A stretch of 64,000 bases of DNA from Clostridium rhizosphaerae. Lineage in GTDB: Bacteria > Bacillota > Clostridia > Clostridiales > Clostridiaceae. The stretch spans positions 186,001 to 250,000 of the forward strand of contig NZ_JAESWC010000001.1 in assembly GCF_016765585.1 (NCBI RefSeq), given 5' to 3'. A program made the position numbers and the translations under genes. The notes beneath the pieces were generated by a model. It ran no database searches and had not been told where the DNA came from. It worked only from the letters and a program-made list of their open reading frames with translations. This document shows, one piece after another, positions 17,007 through 25,095 of this stretch; position 1 is the stretch's first letter; each line of letters starts with the position of its first letter.

Positions 17007-17164
17007 CGTTTTCTAAGTCCTTTCTCATTTGTTTTAAACTATAATATTATTGTATAAAATTATAGTTATTCAATCCATGTTTCTAACTTACATATCCTTA
17101 TGCATTTCTTACATTTTTGTCACTTGGGACAAAATTAGAGTGCCATTTTAATATAGCACTCTAT

Positions 17165-17926
17165 CTATAATAGCTTAACGTTCAATTTTTTCAGCTTATC
17201 TCTAATTTCATCAGCAATATCCGTATCAGTAATTACAACATCGAAATCTTCCAAAACTGCAAATCTATATGTACTGTCAACATTGAATTTTTCCTTTTCA
17301 ACAAGCAAAAATACTTCCTTGCTGTTTGAAACTATAAGCTCTTTAACATTTCCATCCTCTAATGAGGCAGTGCCTACACTACCTGTGATTAAATTAATGC
17401 CTGCACTTCCTAAAAAACCTTTGTTAAATATGTATTTGGATATACTCTTAAGTACTTCTGATCCCATAACTCCACCGGATTTATTATCATAAACTCCGCC
17501 TATACATATTATCCTAGAAATTTCATTGTCCTTAAAAAGCGGCGGAATTAAAACCATATTAGTAATCAAAGTTATTTCTTTGGTGCTTTCAGCAATTAAT
17601 TTGGCTAACATAAAATTTATACTTGAAGCTTCTAAAAAAATCACATCTCCATCTTCTATTAAATCAAAAGCTTTTTTAGATATTATCTCCTTGCTGTTTA
17701 AGTTTTCATTCATTCTCGAAGTTATAGGACTGCTTTTAGAAATCTCTCTATTTAAAATAGCTCCTCCGTAGGTTCTTCGAATATAGCCTTTCCTTTCCAG
17801 GCCTTGCAAATCCTTTCTTATCATACCTTCTGAAACATTAAAAAATTTACTTAACTCATTTACCCTTACTCTGCCATTTTTATTAAGCATGTCTAAAATC
17901 TGTTCTATTCTTTCTTCAGTAAACAT
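17165..17926 (-). CDS. DeoR/GlpR family transcriptional regulator
   Basis: 253 residues. Residues 1-60 form the DeoR winged helix (RIEQILDMLNKNGRVRVNEL, VSEGMIRKDL, GYIRRTYGGAIL). The remainder is the sugar-phosphate isomerase-like sensor domain (DVIFLEASS, TLITNM, GGVYDNKSGGVMG, KGFLGSAGI, KEKFN). Such proteins repress carbohydrate genes and are relieved by phosphosugars. No sugar operon is adjacent, so its target lies elsewhere or has been lost. ATG at 17926 after GAGGTG. Confidence 0.92.
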   Translation of the reverse strand: MFTEERIEQILDMLNKNGRVRVNELSKFFNVSEGMIRKDLQGLERKGYIRRTYGGAILNREISKSSPITSRMNENLNSKEIISKKAFDLIEDGDVIFLEASSINFMLAKLIAESTKEITLITNMVLIPPLFKDNEISRIICIGGVYDNKSGGVMGSEVLKSISKYIFNKGFLGSAGINLITGSVGTASLEDGNVKELIVSNSKEVFLLVEKEKFNVDSTYRFAVLEDFDVVITDTDIADEIRDKLKKLNVKLL

Positions 17927-18117
17927 TTAGGCACCTCATCGCTTATTCTCATTTAGTGTTACTCTTGATTATTATTATAACATTAGTATTAATATTCACA
18001 AAAACATCTTGAATAATAACTTCAAATAATATAAAATGATAATAAATGATAATAACCACTAACAAGTGATAGTAAAATATATTTTTATTAGGACATATAA
18101 TTTAGCGTAATAGGGTA

Positions 18118-18195
18118 ATGCCTAGCGAAATACTTTATATGTTTAGGCATCTTCAAAAACAGACTGTACTTTCAGTCTGCTTTGAAGATGCCTAA
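18118..18195 (+). promoter_or_regulatory. Mutually exclusive hairpins upstream of LytTR operon
   Basis: ATGCCTA (18118-18124), TAGGCAT (18144-18150) and ATGCCTA (18188-18194) allow two competing stems. The stronger runs TTAGGCATCTTCAAA (18143) to TTTGAAGATGCCTAA (18195), 15 bp, with a nested CAGACTG/CAGTCTG hairpin, and is followed by TTTATTTT. The 402-base gap between the DeoR and LytTR genes shows nothing else clear. A leader switch for the LytTR operon is possible. Confidence 0.5.
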
Positions 18196-18328
18196 TTTAT
18201 TTTAGCTTATTCAAATATAATCTAGCGAATCAGCATGCCTCTTACCCCTGATTAAAGACCACTAACCTGTAATCTGTAGATATTTTATGGAAAAACATGT
18301 ATTCTATAAGCAAGGAGGCTGATAAGAT

Positions 18329-18793
18329 ATGAAAGTGGAAATACGGCACGTCAATTCTCCAGAAGAGGAATGTGCAATTCTTAATATTTTTGAAAATCAC
18401 ACTGGAATTGCTAAACTTAAGGATATAATTGAAACAGAATCCTATCAAACGATAAAAATTTCTTGTTTTCTGGGGGATCAGATATATTCAATTTCCTGTG
18501 AACACATTCTATTTATTGAAACTATACAAGAGATGCTGTTTGTTCACACCGGCAGCAAAATATACGAAGCTAAAAAAAGATTATATGAATTAGAAGAAAT
18601 TCTTCCTAATAATTTCGCACGAATTTCCAAGTCGGTAATAATGAATCTTAATCAGGTGGAGCACTACAGTCCGCTTGCAAACGGACTTATGAAAGCATCA
18701 TTTTATAACGGTGAGGAAATCTATATATCCAGAAAATATCTGCGTCTTCTTAGATCAAAGATAGGAGGTAAAAATCATGACGAGAGAAGATAA
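18329..18793 (+). CDS. LytTR-domain DNA-binding regulator
   Basis: A 154-residue protein whose C-terminal 95 residues are a LytTR domain (EHILFIETIQEMLFVHT, YELEEILPNNFARISKS, LNQVEHYSP, EEIYISRKYLRLLR). There is no receiver domain; an N-terminal stretch of about 55 residues replaces it. This is the compact LytTR-DUF3021 arrangement of Firmicutes, in which regulator and membrane protein are usually autoregulated together. ATG at 18329 follows GGAGG; its end overlaps the next gene by 17 bases. Confidence 0.92.
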   Translation: MKVEIRHVNSPEEECAILNIFENHTGIAKLKDIIETESYQTIKISCFLGDQIYSISCEHILFIETIQEMLFVHTGSKIYEAKKRLYELEEILPNNFARISKSVIMNLNQVEHYSPLANGLMKASFYNGEEIYISRKYLRLLRSKIGGKNHDERR

Positions 18794-19442
18794 AAAAGAA
18801 ATTATTATAAAGGGGTCTCTCTTAGGAGCTATTTTATTTGTAAGTACTTTTATATATTTAGTTATTTATGGCAGCATACAATCCTTAGTAAATATAGGTA
18901 CTTTTTTTGTTCCAATTCTTTTAGGCTATTCTCTAATTGGTATTATCATCCGATGGCTAGTGTACCGAAGTGCTCTAAAAAAGGAAAGTTCCCATCTATT
19001 TTCAGGTGTTGCTTCTTATTATTGGGTATGGATGCTCTGTATAGTTTTTAGTGTCTGCGCTTATTTTATACCTCAGGCTATTCGATATATAATTCTTACA
19101 AACGCAGCAGTATTATTATTAGTTTGGGTTTTGGATTATTTATATTTAAAGAACATTGCTAAAGAATTAAATTCCGGTCTTAAATATCACAGAGTAACAC
19201 TTGTTGAAGATTTGTTATCAAGACCTAAAACAGAAAATATGTTTATGGAGGAAATAGAAATTTACTGTAATAAGAATCATCTTACTTTAGAGGTTATTGA
19301 ATACGGAATGCCTGCAAAAATCAAAATGGATAATACACCATACCTCGTAAAACTCGGGCAGTATTATTCCATGGTTGGAACTGTCGTGTATACTCTAGAG
19401 TTTCGCAGTATACTTTCTAATGCTGTAAATAGTAACAGTTAA
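18777..19442 (+). CDS. DUF3021 membrane protein with C-terminal extra domain
   Basis: 221 residues. Four membrane helices in the first 120 residues match DUF3021, the usual partner of stand-alone LytTR regulators and thought to modulate them. Residues about 135-215 form a soluble extension (FMEEIEIYCNKNHLTLEVIE, MDNTPYLVKLGQYYS, GTVVYTLEF). The extension lines up with most of the small protein encoded next, suggesting an intra-operon duplication. Its start overlaps the LytTR gene. Confidence 0.85.
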   Translation: MTREDKKEIIIKGSLLGAILFVSTFIYLVIYGSIQSLVNIGTFFVPILLGYSLIGIIIRWLVYRSALKKESSHLFSGVASYYWVWMLCIVFSVCAYFIPQAIRYIILTNAAVLLLVWVLDYLYLKNIAKELNSGLKYHRVTLVEDLLSRPKTENMFMEEIEIYCNKNHLTLEVIEYGMPAKIKMDNTPYLVKLGQYYSMVGTVVYTLEFRSILSNAVNSNS

Positions 19443-19456
19443 GGGGATATAATTAT

Positions 19457-19750
19457 ATGGGAATGATGAATAAACTTAAAAAATATTTTCTGACATCTAA
19501 GTCCTGGGTAATTGATCTCAAAGATTGTACTTCGATTCCTTCCAGCAGTACAATTATAGAAACTATTCAAGATTGGGCTTTTAATAACAATAAAAAAATA
19601 ACATTTATAAGTACCGAGAAGCCTGTTACTTTTATACTTGAGGAAACAAAATATATAGTTAATATCAATAAAGAACGTGGTGCTTATACTTTGTATATTA
19701 CAGACAACGATTCTTATTCTGATATAAAAGAACGCTTTAACATCAAATAA
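19457..19750 (+). CDS. Small DUF4318-like protein
   Basis: This 97-residue soluble protein opens with a basic KLKKYFLTSKSW segment, then a mixed alpha/beta domain: IIETIQDWAFNNNKKITFIS, PVTFILEETKYIVNIN, GAYTLYIT. The pattern aligns with the C-terminal extension of the preceding DUF3021 protein (helix, N.K/H..., P, YxV, YTL). It recalls the DUF4318 family, though I assign that only by resemblance. ATG at 19457 follows AAGGGGA, 14 bases after the DUF3021 stop, so it is the third gene of the LytTR operon. Confidence 0.7.
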   Translation: MGMMNKLKKYFLTSKSWVIDLKDCTSIPSSSTIIETIQDWAFNNNKKITFISTEKPVTFILEETKYIVNINKERGAYTLYITDNDSYSDIKERFNIK

Positions 19751-19800
19751 CCACTTTATAAAATTGTATATCGTTTCTTGAATACTATTATTAGAAATAG

Positions 19801-19848
19801 AAAAGCTGCTGCACTCTAAATATTTACTTAGTTGTGCAGCAGCTTTTT
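19801..19848. terminator. Bidirectional terminator
   Basis: AAAAGCTGCTGCAC and GTGCAGCAGCTTTTT form a 14-bp stem with a 19-base loop. It separates the LytTR operon from the converging serine hydrolase gene. Confidence 0.85.
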
Positions 19849-19857
19849 CCATAAAAA

Positions 19858-20838
19858 CTAATTTACTTTACTAATTTGATAATCGTAAATCATCTTAGAA
19901 ATATGTCCTATAACCTCACTAGCATTTGAAACCCCTTGTGTATACACAGATAAAATATAAGGATTTTCAGTATACACTATTCCCACATCGTTGACATAAT
20001 TGCTGTAATCACCAATCTTATGAGCTGCTATTTCCTGAGGTATATATAAATCTATTCTATCGTGAAAATCTGTAATTTTCATATTTGTGATAAGCTTACT
20101 GTAAAAAGGATTGTTTTCCGGATTACTGTATAGAAGCTTTAATAATGCTGTTTCATCATTTGCAGTTATATAATTTTCTGAATGATCAGTTGCATGACCT
20201 AATTTTTCATCTATAAGATTACGCATATTCTGATATCCCAATTTCTTTATTATCATATTAGTTGCAATATTATCAGAATGCAATATGGAATAATCACTTA
20301 AAGTCTGAATAGGAATAGGACTTATTAAACTCTGTCCCTGAAGAATTCCAGTTCCTTCTTCGTAGCAATCAGGAGTGTACTTAAGAGATTCTGATGAACT
20401 TATTTGGCCCTTTTGGAACATATCGTAAAGAACCATATTCATCTGTACCTTAACAGTACTTCCTGCTAAAAAAGTTTTATCTCCATTTATAATAATCTGT
20501 TTTCCTGAATTTATATCATAATAGGATATTCCTACATTATCAATATTCTTTCCTAAATAACTCTTAATTTGATCTTCAAGAGCTTGTCTCTTTTGTTCGT
20601 TCTGTTTATTTATCTGCAGCCTCAGCTTTTCTTCGTTAAGTTTGTCCCGTTCTTCCTCATAACTTAAACTATTATCATTTGAAACTGCTGGAGGGACCGA
20701 CTGATTGGATACTTCACCGCTGGCTTGAGCTGTCTTCTTTATTTTTTTAACATATGGATCAAACCCTGCAGCTGATACTATGATTAAAACTATACCTATA
20801 ACTAAAAGGCTTAGTCTTATTAATCTTTTCTTATTCAA
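19858..20838 (-). CDS. Class A beta-lactamase-like serine hydrolase, membrane-anchored
   Basis: 326 residues. An uncleaved-looking N-terminal helix (about residues 8-27) is followed by a charged coiled coil (RDKLNEEKLRLQINKQ) and a penicillin-recognising domain. STVK (nucleophile Ser and Lys), HSDN (the SDN motif) and HKIGDY (in place of KTG) occur in order and spacing of class A enzymes. I cannot find the ExxLN deacylating glutamate, so it may be a slow or wall-directed hydrolase rather than a true beta-lactamase. Start is TTG 20838 with GAGGGGG upstream. Confidence 0.82.
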   Translation of the reverse strand: MNKKRLIRLSLLVIGIVLIIVSAAGFDPYVKKIKKTAQASGEVSNQSVPPAVSNDNSLSYEEERDKLNEEKLRLQINKQNEQKRQALEDQIKSYLGKNIDNVGISYYDINSGKQIIINGDKTFLAGSTVKVQMNMVLYDMFQKGQISSSESLKYTPDCYEEGTGILQGQSLISPIPIQTLSDYSILHSDNIATNMIIKKLGYQNMRNLIDEKLGHATDHSENYITANDETALLKLLYSNPENNPFYSKLITNMKITDFHDRIDLYIPQEIAAHKIGDYSNYVNDVGIVYTENPYILSVYTQGVSNASEVIGHISKMIYDYQISKVN

Positions 20839-21071
20839 ACCTCTTACCCCCTCGTATTCCTTAAGAGTCCATAAAGATTATTAATCTTTATGCCCCTTGA
20901 TATTTAACTTCCAACACGACATAGAAAATGATAACAGGACAATGTGTGAGAAATATAGCTATATTGTTAATAAATTGTGAACATAATGATTTTTATATCT
21001 ACTGTGTACTAATGTTAAAAAAGCAAGAGTAAGATTTAAGAAGAATCAATTTAGTAAAATTGAGAGGATTT

Positions 21072-21458
21072 ATGCTGAGAAATAACTTTTATAGATATAA
21101 ACATAATAATTTCATGAGATATAAGCTTTTATTAATTCTAATTGCTATTGTTGCAGGGATCAGTATAATTCTGCTATTTCCCCACCTTATTAGAAATACT
21201 TATAACGTAACTGTTACAAATAAACAAATAATAAACCAGAATAATGTTAGCTATTATTATATTTATACTGAAACGGAAGATGGAGAATTAAGAGTATTTG
21301 AAGATGCTAATAATTTCACTGAATTAAAATTCAATTCAGGTGACTTATATTGGGCAATGGGGATTAATAGAAAATATGAAATAAAGGTTTATGGCATAAA
21401 CATGCCAATATTCTCTCATTATCAAAATATTGTAAAAGTAAAAGGAATAGTGAAATAG
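21072..21458 (+). CDS. DUF1523-like membrane-anchored protein
   Basis: 128 residues: basic N-terminus, one membrane helix (about residues 17-37), then a beta-rich external domain with NTYNVTVTNKQ, YYIYTETEDGELRVFED, FNSGDLYWAM and a final KVYGINMPIFSHYQNIV. This order matches DUF1523 proteins found in bacteria and phages (function unknown). ATG at 21072 with GAGAGGA upstream is preferred over the TTG four codons earlier. Followed by a terminator. Confidence 0.75.
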   Translation: MLRNNFYRYKHNNFMRYKLLLILIAIVAGISIILLFPHLIRNTYNVTVTNKQIINQNNVSYYYIYTETEDGELRVFEDANNFTELKFNSGDLYWAMGINRKYEIKVYGINMPIFSHYQNIVKVKGIVK

Positions 21459-21469
21459 ACCATACAAAA

Positions 21470-21499
21470 ACATAGGGTGAACCACCCTATGTCTTCTTT
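21470..21499. terminator. Terminator after DUF1523 gene
   Basis: ACATAGGGTG and CACCCTATGT stem with a three-base loop, then CTTCTTTTTATT. The AraC-type gene converges from the right and may share it. Confidence 0.85.
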
Positions 21500-21506
21500 T
21501 TATTAT

Positions 21507-22415
21507 TTATAATCTTTTAACAGAAACAGCCTGCCTCGCCCCCATTTCTTTTGAAGCACCGTAGTTATATTTAGGTGCCAATTCAAAGGCATAATCAAAT
21601 CCGTATTGCTGTGGATTATAATTTTCTATTGCTTTACATACACTGTCAATTGCCTTACCAAAGTCATCTTCATTTTCAAAAGGTTCGCTCTGAAAATACA
21701 TCATACTACACTCCGGAAGATCTATGCAATCACACCCTTCTGGAATCTTACCTTCATAATTAAATGGAATCTCAACTCCAGCAGCACAGTTAGTAGTTCC
21801 ATCTGTTATAAGCTTTTCCGGGAGCTCTAAAATAGCTGCATTATCCAATCTGCATTCTATACTGTTAAAAAGTCCCTCCCAGTCGCATCCGCATTCTTCA
21901 CAAAAACTCCAATAGTCCTGAGCCTTCTTTGCACGCATAAGCAGCAATTTTATTTTTGGTCTTTCAACTATACTTACAGTACACAATGTTATTAAGTTTT
22001 CCTTTTCCATATTTTCTTCCTCCTTACTATTAAGATAGGAATAGTAATGCTTAATGGGGTACTGAACAAAATATTTTACCGGCGGTTTCTCTCGTCTGTA
22101 CTTTTGCGGCGTTATTCCAAACTCACTAGAAAATGCTCGTATAAATCCTTCATGAGTATCGAAATGAGTATCAAAAGCAATATCTAATACATTTTCTTTA
22201 CTCCTCAGCAAATTCTTTGCACCATCAGTTAAACGAATTGCCCTTATATAATCAGAAGGCGTTCTACCTAAAAGTTCTTTAAAAATACGAACAGCATGCC
22301 GCAAGGAATAGCCAGATGCCTCTGCTATATCACACAGCTTGATTTCTTCATCTATATGACTTCTAATATAATCCTGCATTCTCTGAACCGCAGCTACCTT
22401 TTCCCATTGATTCAT
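21507..22415 (-). CDS. AraC-family regulator with GyrI-like effector domain
   Basis: 302 residues. Residues about 8-108 contain two AraC helix-turn-helices (LCDIAEASGYSLRHAVRIFK and VLDIAFDTHFDTHEGFIRAF, ending FGITPQKYR). After a linker, residues about 140-300 form a GyrI-like ligand-binding domain as in Rob/SoxS-type activators; it is cysteine-rich around FCEECGCDW. Such proteins respond to xenobiotics or peptides. ATG at 22415 follows GGGAGG; the 12 extra in-frame codons belong to the tandem leader elements upstream. Confidence 0.88.
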   Translation of the reverse strand: MNQWEKVAAVQRMQDYIRSHIDEEIKLCDIAEASGYSLRHAVRIFKELLGRTPSDYIRAIRLTDGAKNLLRSKENVLDIAFDTHFDTHEGFIRAFSSEFGITPQKYRREKPPVKYFVQYPIKHYYSYLNSKEEENMEKENLITLCTVSIVERPKIKLLLMRAKKAQDYWSFCEECGCDWEGLFNSIECRLDNAAILELPEKLITDGTTNCAAGVEIPFNYEGKIPEGCDCIDLPECSMMYFQSEPFENEDDFGKAIDSVCKAIENYNPQQYGFDYAFELAPKYNYGASKEMGARQAVSVKRL

Positions 22416-22420
22416 TACTT

Positions 22421-22580
22421 TTTCCTCCCTTTGGTCGGAAACACTGAGCAATTAAAAATTACTCGCTCTCGCTCGCTAATTGCTCGTTAAAGGTCATTTA
22501 GACCTTTAGTTCGGGGTTGCTTAACATGCTCGTTTCCACTCGCAAGCAACCCGTTAAAGGTCATTTAGACCTTTAACCCT
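22421..22580 (-). promoter_or_regulatory. Tandem pair of 5'-leader elements, copy C (AraC gene)
   Basis: Two full units in series. Distal unit: GTTAAAGGTC-TAAAT-GACCTTTAAC, then arms GGGTTGCTT and AAGCAACCC around GTGGAAAC. A six-base joint CGAACT follows. Proximal unit: TAAAGGTC-TAAAT-GACCTTTA, then arms GAGCAATTA and TAATTGCTC around GCGAGAGC (GAGA tetraloop on a GC/GC stem), tail AGTGTTTCCGACC, then AAAGGGAGG. The distal unit lacks the AGTGTT tail and ribosome site. Confidence 0.85.
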
Positions 22581-22677
22581 TAAAGAAAATATATCAAATT
22601 TCAACTTTATTTTCTTGACCTAAAAAGACAAGTTTATATATTCAATGTAATATCAGTTTTTTCACAAATTTAAATTG

Positions 22678-23535
22678 CTATTGGCTTTTGCATTTTCTTA
22701 AATACTCCATCATATTAATATCTTCACTTTGATTGTAGTTGTACCCGAAATGTTTTGAAACAATAAGTGTAATATCTCTGAACAACTCACATGCTTCAAA
22801 TACTGACTCCCAAAGGTTATTATAATTGCTATCTGAATAAGTCCTTGAGTACATTTCATAAAACTTATTTGGTAGATAGTTCTTAAAATACTTGCCCTTC
22901 TTTCCAGCAGATACAGAGAAATTAGTGTTGATGCCAATATACCATTCAAGCATTTTTATAAGCATATCTCGTACAACTACATTAAACATCCACATGGCAT
23001 AAGGTAGCTCATCTCGTGCAATACCTTTTCCAACATTATTCAAGCACCACCAGAATTCATTGCAGCAGCCTTTAAACTGAAGCTCTGTGGGTCTTTTTAC
23101 CCAGTAATCTTCATCAGTTGGAGGTGATGTTTTAGGCAGGCAATCGTCCTTATCCAAAAGAGGCATATTAAGCCTTTCCTTTGAATATTCATTTAGCATT
23201 TTTTCTTTAGTTTCTATTCCCAAATCGATCCGGCTGCCATCTTTAAAAAGCATCAACCATGTATATGAGCTCTTAAAATCACGTTTTATGCCAAAAGAAA
23301 CATCAACCAAGTCAGGTTCCTGCACTATTGCTATATCTCCAAACACTGAAATCCAGTTTTTATCTTCTAAAAATGATTTTGTTTCAGTAACTACATAACC
23401 GATGTCATAATCTTGGTATATATCTTTCTTCACCTTTGAATTAGTCCTCGAACCACTAATATAAACAGCTCTAATACGTTCATCCTCTTTCGCTATATTA
23501 ATTATTAAGTTCAGTATTTCTTCTTCGCTTCGCAA
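22678..23535 (-). CDS. ANT(6)-type aminoglycoside adenylyltransferase
   Basis: 285 residues. The nucleotidyltransferase motif GSRTNSKVKKDIYQDYDIGY (about residues 28-47) holds the GSR...D.D metal site; LFKDGSRIDL supplies the third carboxylate region, and the DEDYWVKRP, CCNEFWWC and WMFNVVVRDML blocks are diagnostic for aminoglycoside 6-adenylyltransferases (AadE/AadK). It would adenylylate streptomycin-like drugs. TTG at 23535 after GGGGGG. Last gene of a three-gene minus-strand run, ten bases behind the HAD gene. Confidence 0.92.
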   Translation of the reverse strand: MRSEEEILNLIINIAKEDERIRAVYISGSRTNSKVKKDIYQDYDIGYVVTETKSFLEDKNWISVFGDIAIVQEPDLVDVSFGIKRDFKSSYTWLMLFKDGSRIDLGIETKEKMLNEYSKERLNMPLLDKDDCLPKTSPPTDEDYWVKRPTELQFKGCCNEFWWCLNNVGKGIARDELPYAMWMFNVVVRDMLIKMLEWYIGINTNFSVSAGKKGKYFKNYLPNKFYEMYSRTYSDSNYNNLWESVFEACELFRDITLIVSKHFGYNYNQSEDINMMEYLRKCKSQ

Positions 23536-23545
23536 GCTATCCCCC

Positions 23546-24277
23546 CTAACTCAATATTCTTTTGAACTCATTAAAATCTCTTATTACACGATGACTTTTA
23601 CAAGTTAGTCTATTATAAAGATATGATTTTAAGTCTCTGCACATTAAAACCGATTTAATTCCTAGCTTTGCTGCACCATCGCAATTTTTAATGCTGTCAT
23701 CAATAAAAATTGCTTCTTCAGGCAGAATTTCAAGTTCCTCAATAGCTGCTTTATACATCAGTTCATTGGGCTTTGTAATTCCTTTTATTGAAGAGATAAT
23801 GAAGGATGAAAAATACTCTCTCATCCCTACCCTTTTAAATACATTCTCCAACGAAGGCCATGCATCCGATACTATTGCCAGCTTATATTTTTTACTTAGC
23901 TCTGGTATTACCTCAATTGAATCCTTATAGAATTGATATTTACTATAGTTATAAACCAAATCTTCAGCAATTGCTCTTATTTGATTATCCTTTAATTTTA
24001 ACTCAGGAAGCTCACTTGAAAATATCTTGTAATACTCATAGAAGTGAAGGAACTCTTCCTCTTCTGTAATTATTAAACTCTGTTTTGAAATATAATCGCT
24101 CGCTTTGTTAAATGCCGCATTTCTTTGCTTTGTATCTATAGCTTTAAATATATTTTCATCTACATAGCTAAAAAAATTAGGGGTTATGAACCAATGTCCT
24201 GTAATCGGACCATTAAGCACCTTCCCCGAATCAATTAAAATTGCCTTTATTTTATTGTTATTTATTTTTTGTTTCAT
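23546..24277 (-). CDS. HAD-superfamily hydrolase
   Basis: 243 residues. Motif I is AILIDSGKVLNG: the nucleophile Asp is kept but the usual Asp two positions on is Gly, as in some DxG-type subfamily IA members. Motif II lies at LAIVSDAW, motif III Lys in GITKPNELMYKAA, motif IV in AIFIDDSIKNCDGA. A helical cap fills residues about 30-125. Phosphatase role likely, substrate unknown. ATG at 24277 (GAGGAT site) rather than the earlier TTG. Co-transcribed with the nucleosidase and ANT(6) genes. Confidence 0.85.
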   Translation of the reverse strand: MKQKINNNKIKAILIDSGKVLNGPITGHWFITPNFFSYVDENIFKAIDTKQRNAAFNKASDYISKQSLIITEEEEFLHFYEYYKIFSSELPELKLKDNQIRAIAEDLVYNYSKYQFYKDSIEVIPELSKKYKLAIVSDAWPSLENVFKRVGMREYFSSFIISSIKGITKPNELMYKAAIEELEILPEEAIFIDDSIKNCDGAAKLGIKSVLMCRDLKSYLYNRLTCKSHRVIRDFNEFKRILS

Positions 24278-24305
24278 AATATCCTCAGTCTTCAATAACT
24301 TAATC

Positions 24306-25001
24306 TCAATATATCTTGGTCAGTGACTCTAATATCTTTTTAACTATATGAATAGAATTAAGAGAAGCATGTACACAATTTTCTTCAAATACCTCTGCTC
24401 CAGAGTTTTCTTCAGTATCCGTTATAGATCTTATTGCTATGAAAGGAATTTTATTAACATAGCATACATGAGCAATACTTGCTGTTTCCATATCAACGCA
24501 GAGAGGATTATATTTTTCTTTTATTTCACTACGTCCCTTGTCACTTATAAATGCTTCCCCAGTAACTATCCTTCCAAAAAATATTTTTTGAGGAAAAGCA
24601 TTCTTACCAGCAATTTCTCTGCACGACTCTAAAAATTCATTATCTGATTTAAAATATACGCTTTCCATCCATGGATGATATTCAGTCAAAATTCCTTCAG
24701 CAACATCATGATAGGCTATTTCAGTTGAGATTACGGTATCTCCAATTTTCAACCTATTATCTATTGCTCCCGCTACTCCGGTTACAATAATATGTGTAAC
24801 TTCAAATTTATCTATCAGTATTTGAGCTGCAATAGCAGCATTGACCTTGCAAACTCCACAATATAATGCAACAACCTCTAAACTTTCATATCTTCCGCTG
24901 TGAAAAGTTAACATTGCAGAATTTGTTACCTTTTTATCTGGTATTTGTTCAATAAAAGGCATAATTTCATTTTCTGATGGCCCGATAATTCCAATTTTCA
25001 T
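24306..25001 (-). CDS. mtnN: 5'-methylthioadenosine/S-adenosylhomocysteine nucleosidase-like
   Basis: 231 residues. Phosphorylase/nucleosidase fold: GIIGPSENEIMPF start (catalytic-region Glu), VTGVAGAIDNRLKIGD nucleotide-base loop, VDMETASIAHVCY (ribose-binding Met-Glu) and RSITDTEEN (catalytic Asp). This matches Pfs/MtnN, which cleaves methylthioadenosine and SAH in methyl recycling. It is somewhat divergent from canonical Pfs and may be a second copy or prefer another nucleoside. First gene of the run leading to HAD and ANT(6). Confidence 0.85.
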   Translation of the reverse strand: MKIGIIGPSENEIMPFIEQIPDKKVTNSAMLTFHSGRYESLEVVALYCGVCKVNAAIAAQILIDKFEVTHIIVTGVAGAIDNRLKIGDTVISTEIAYHDVAEGILTEYHPWMESVYFKSDNEFLESCREIAGKNAFPQKIFFGRIVTGEAFISDKGRSEIKEKYNPLCVDMETASIAHVCYVNKIPFIAIRSITDTEENSGAEVFEENCVHASLNSIHIVKKILESLTKIY

Positions 25002-25095
25002 AAAAGTAACCTCTTTTAATCATTTAAAACATTACTTATATTATATAATACAAATATTGTAAATACTAGCACCACCTCACAAACATGTTAAACCA

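Noticed and set aside
19439-19852. 137-codon minus-strand frame opposite the DUF4318-like gene
   Set aside because: Antisense to a gene with good start and operon spacing, and its own translation has no coherent domain.
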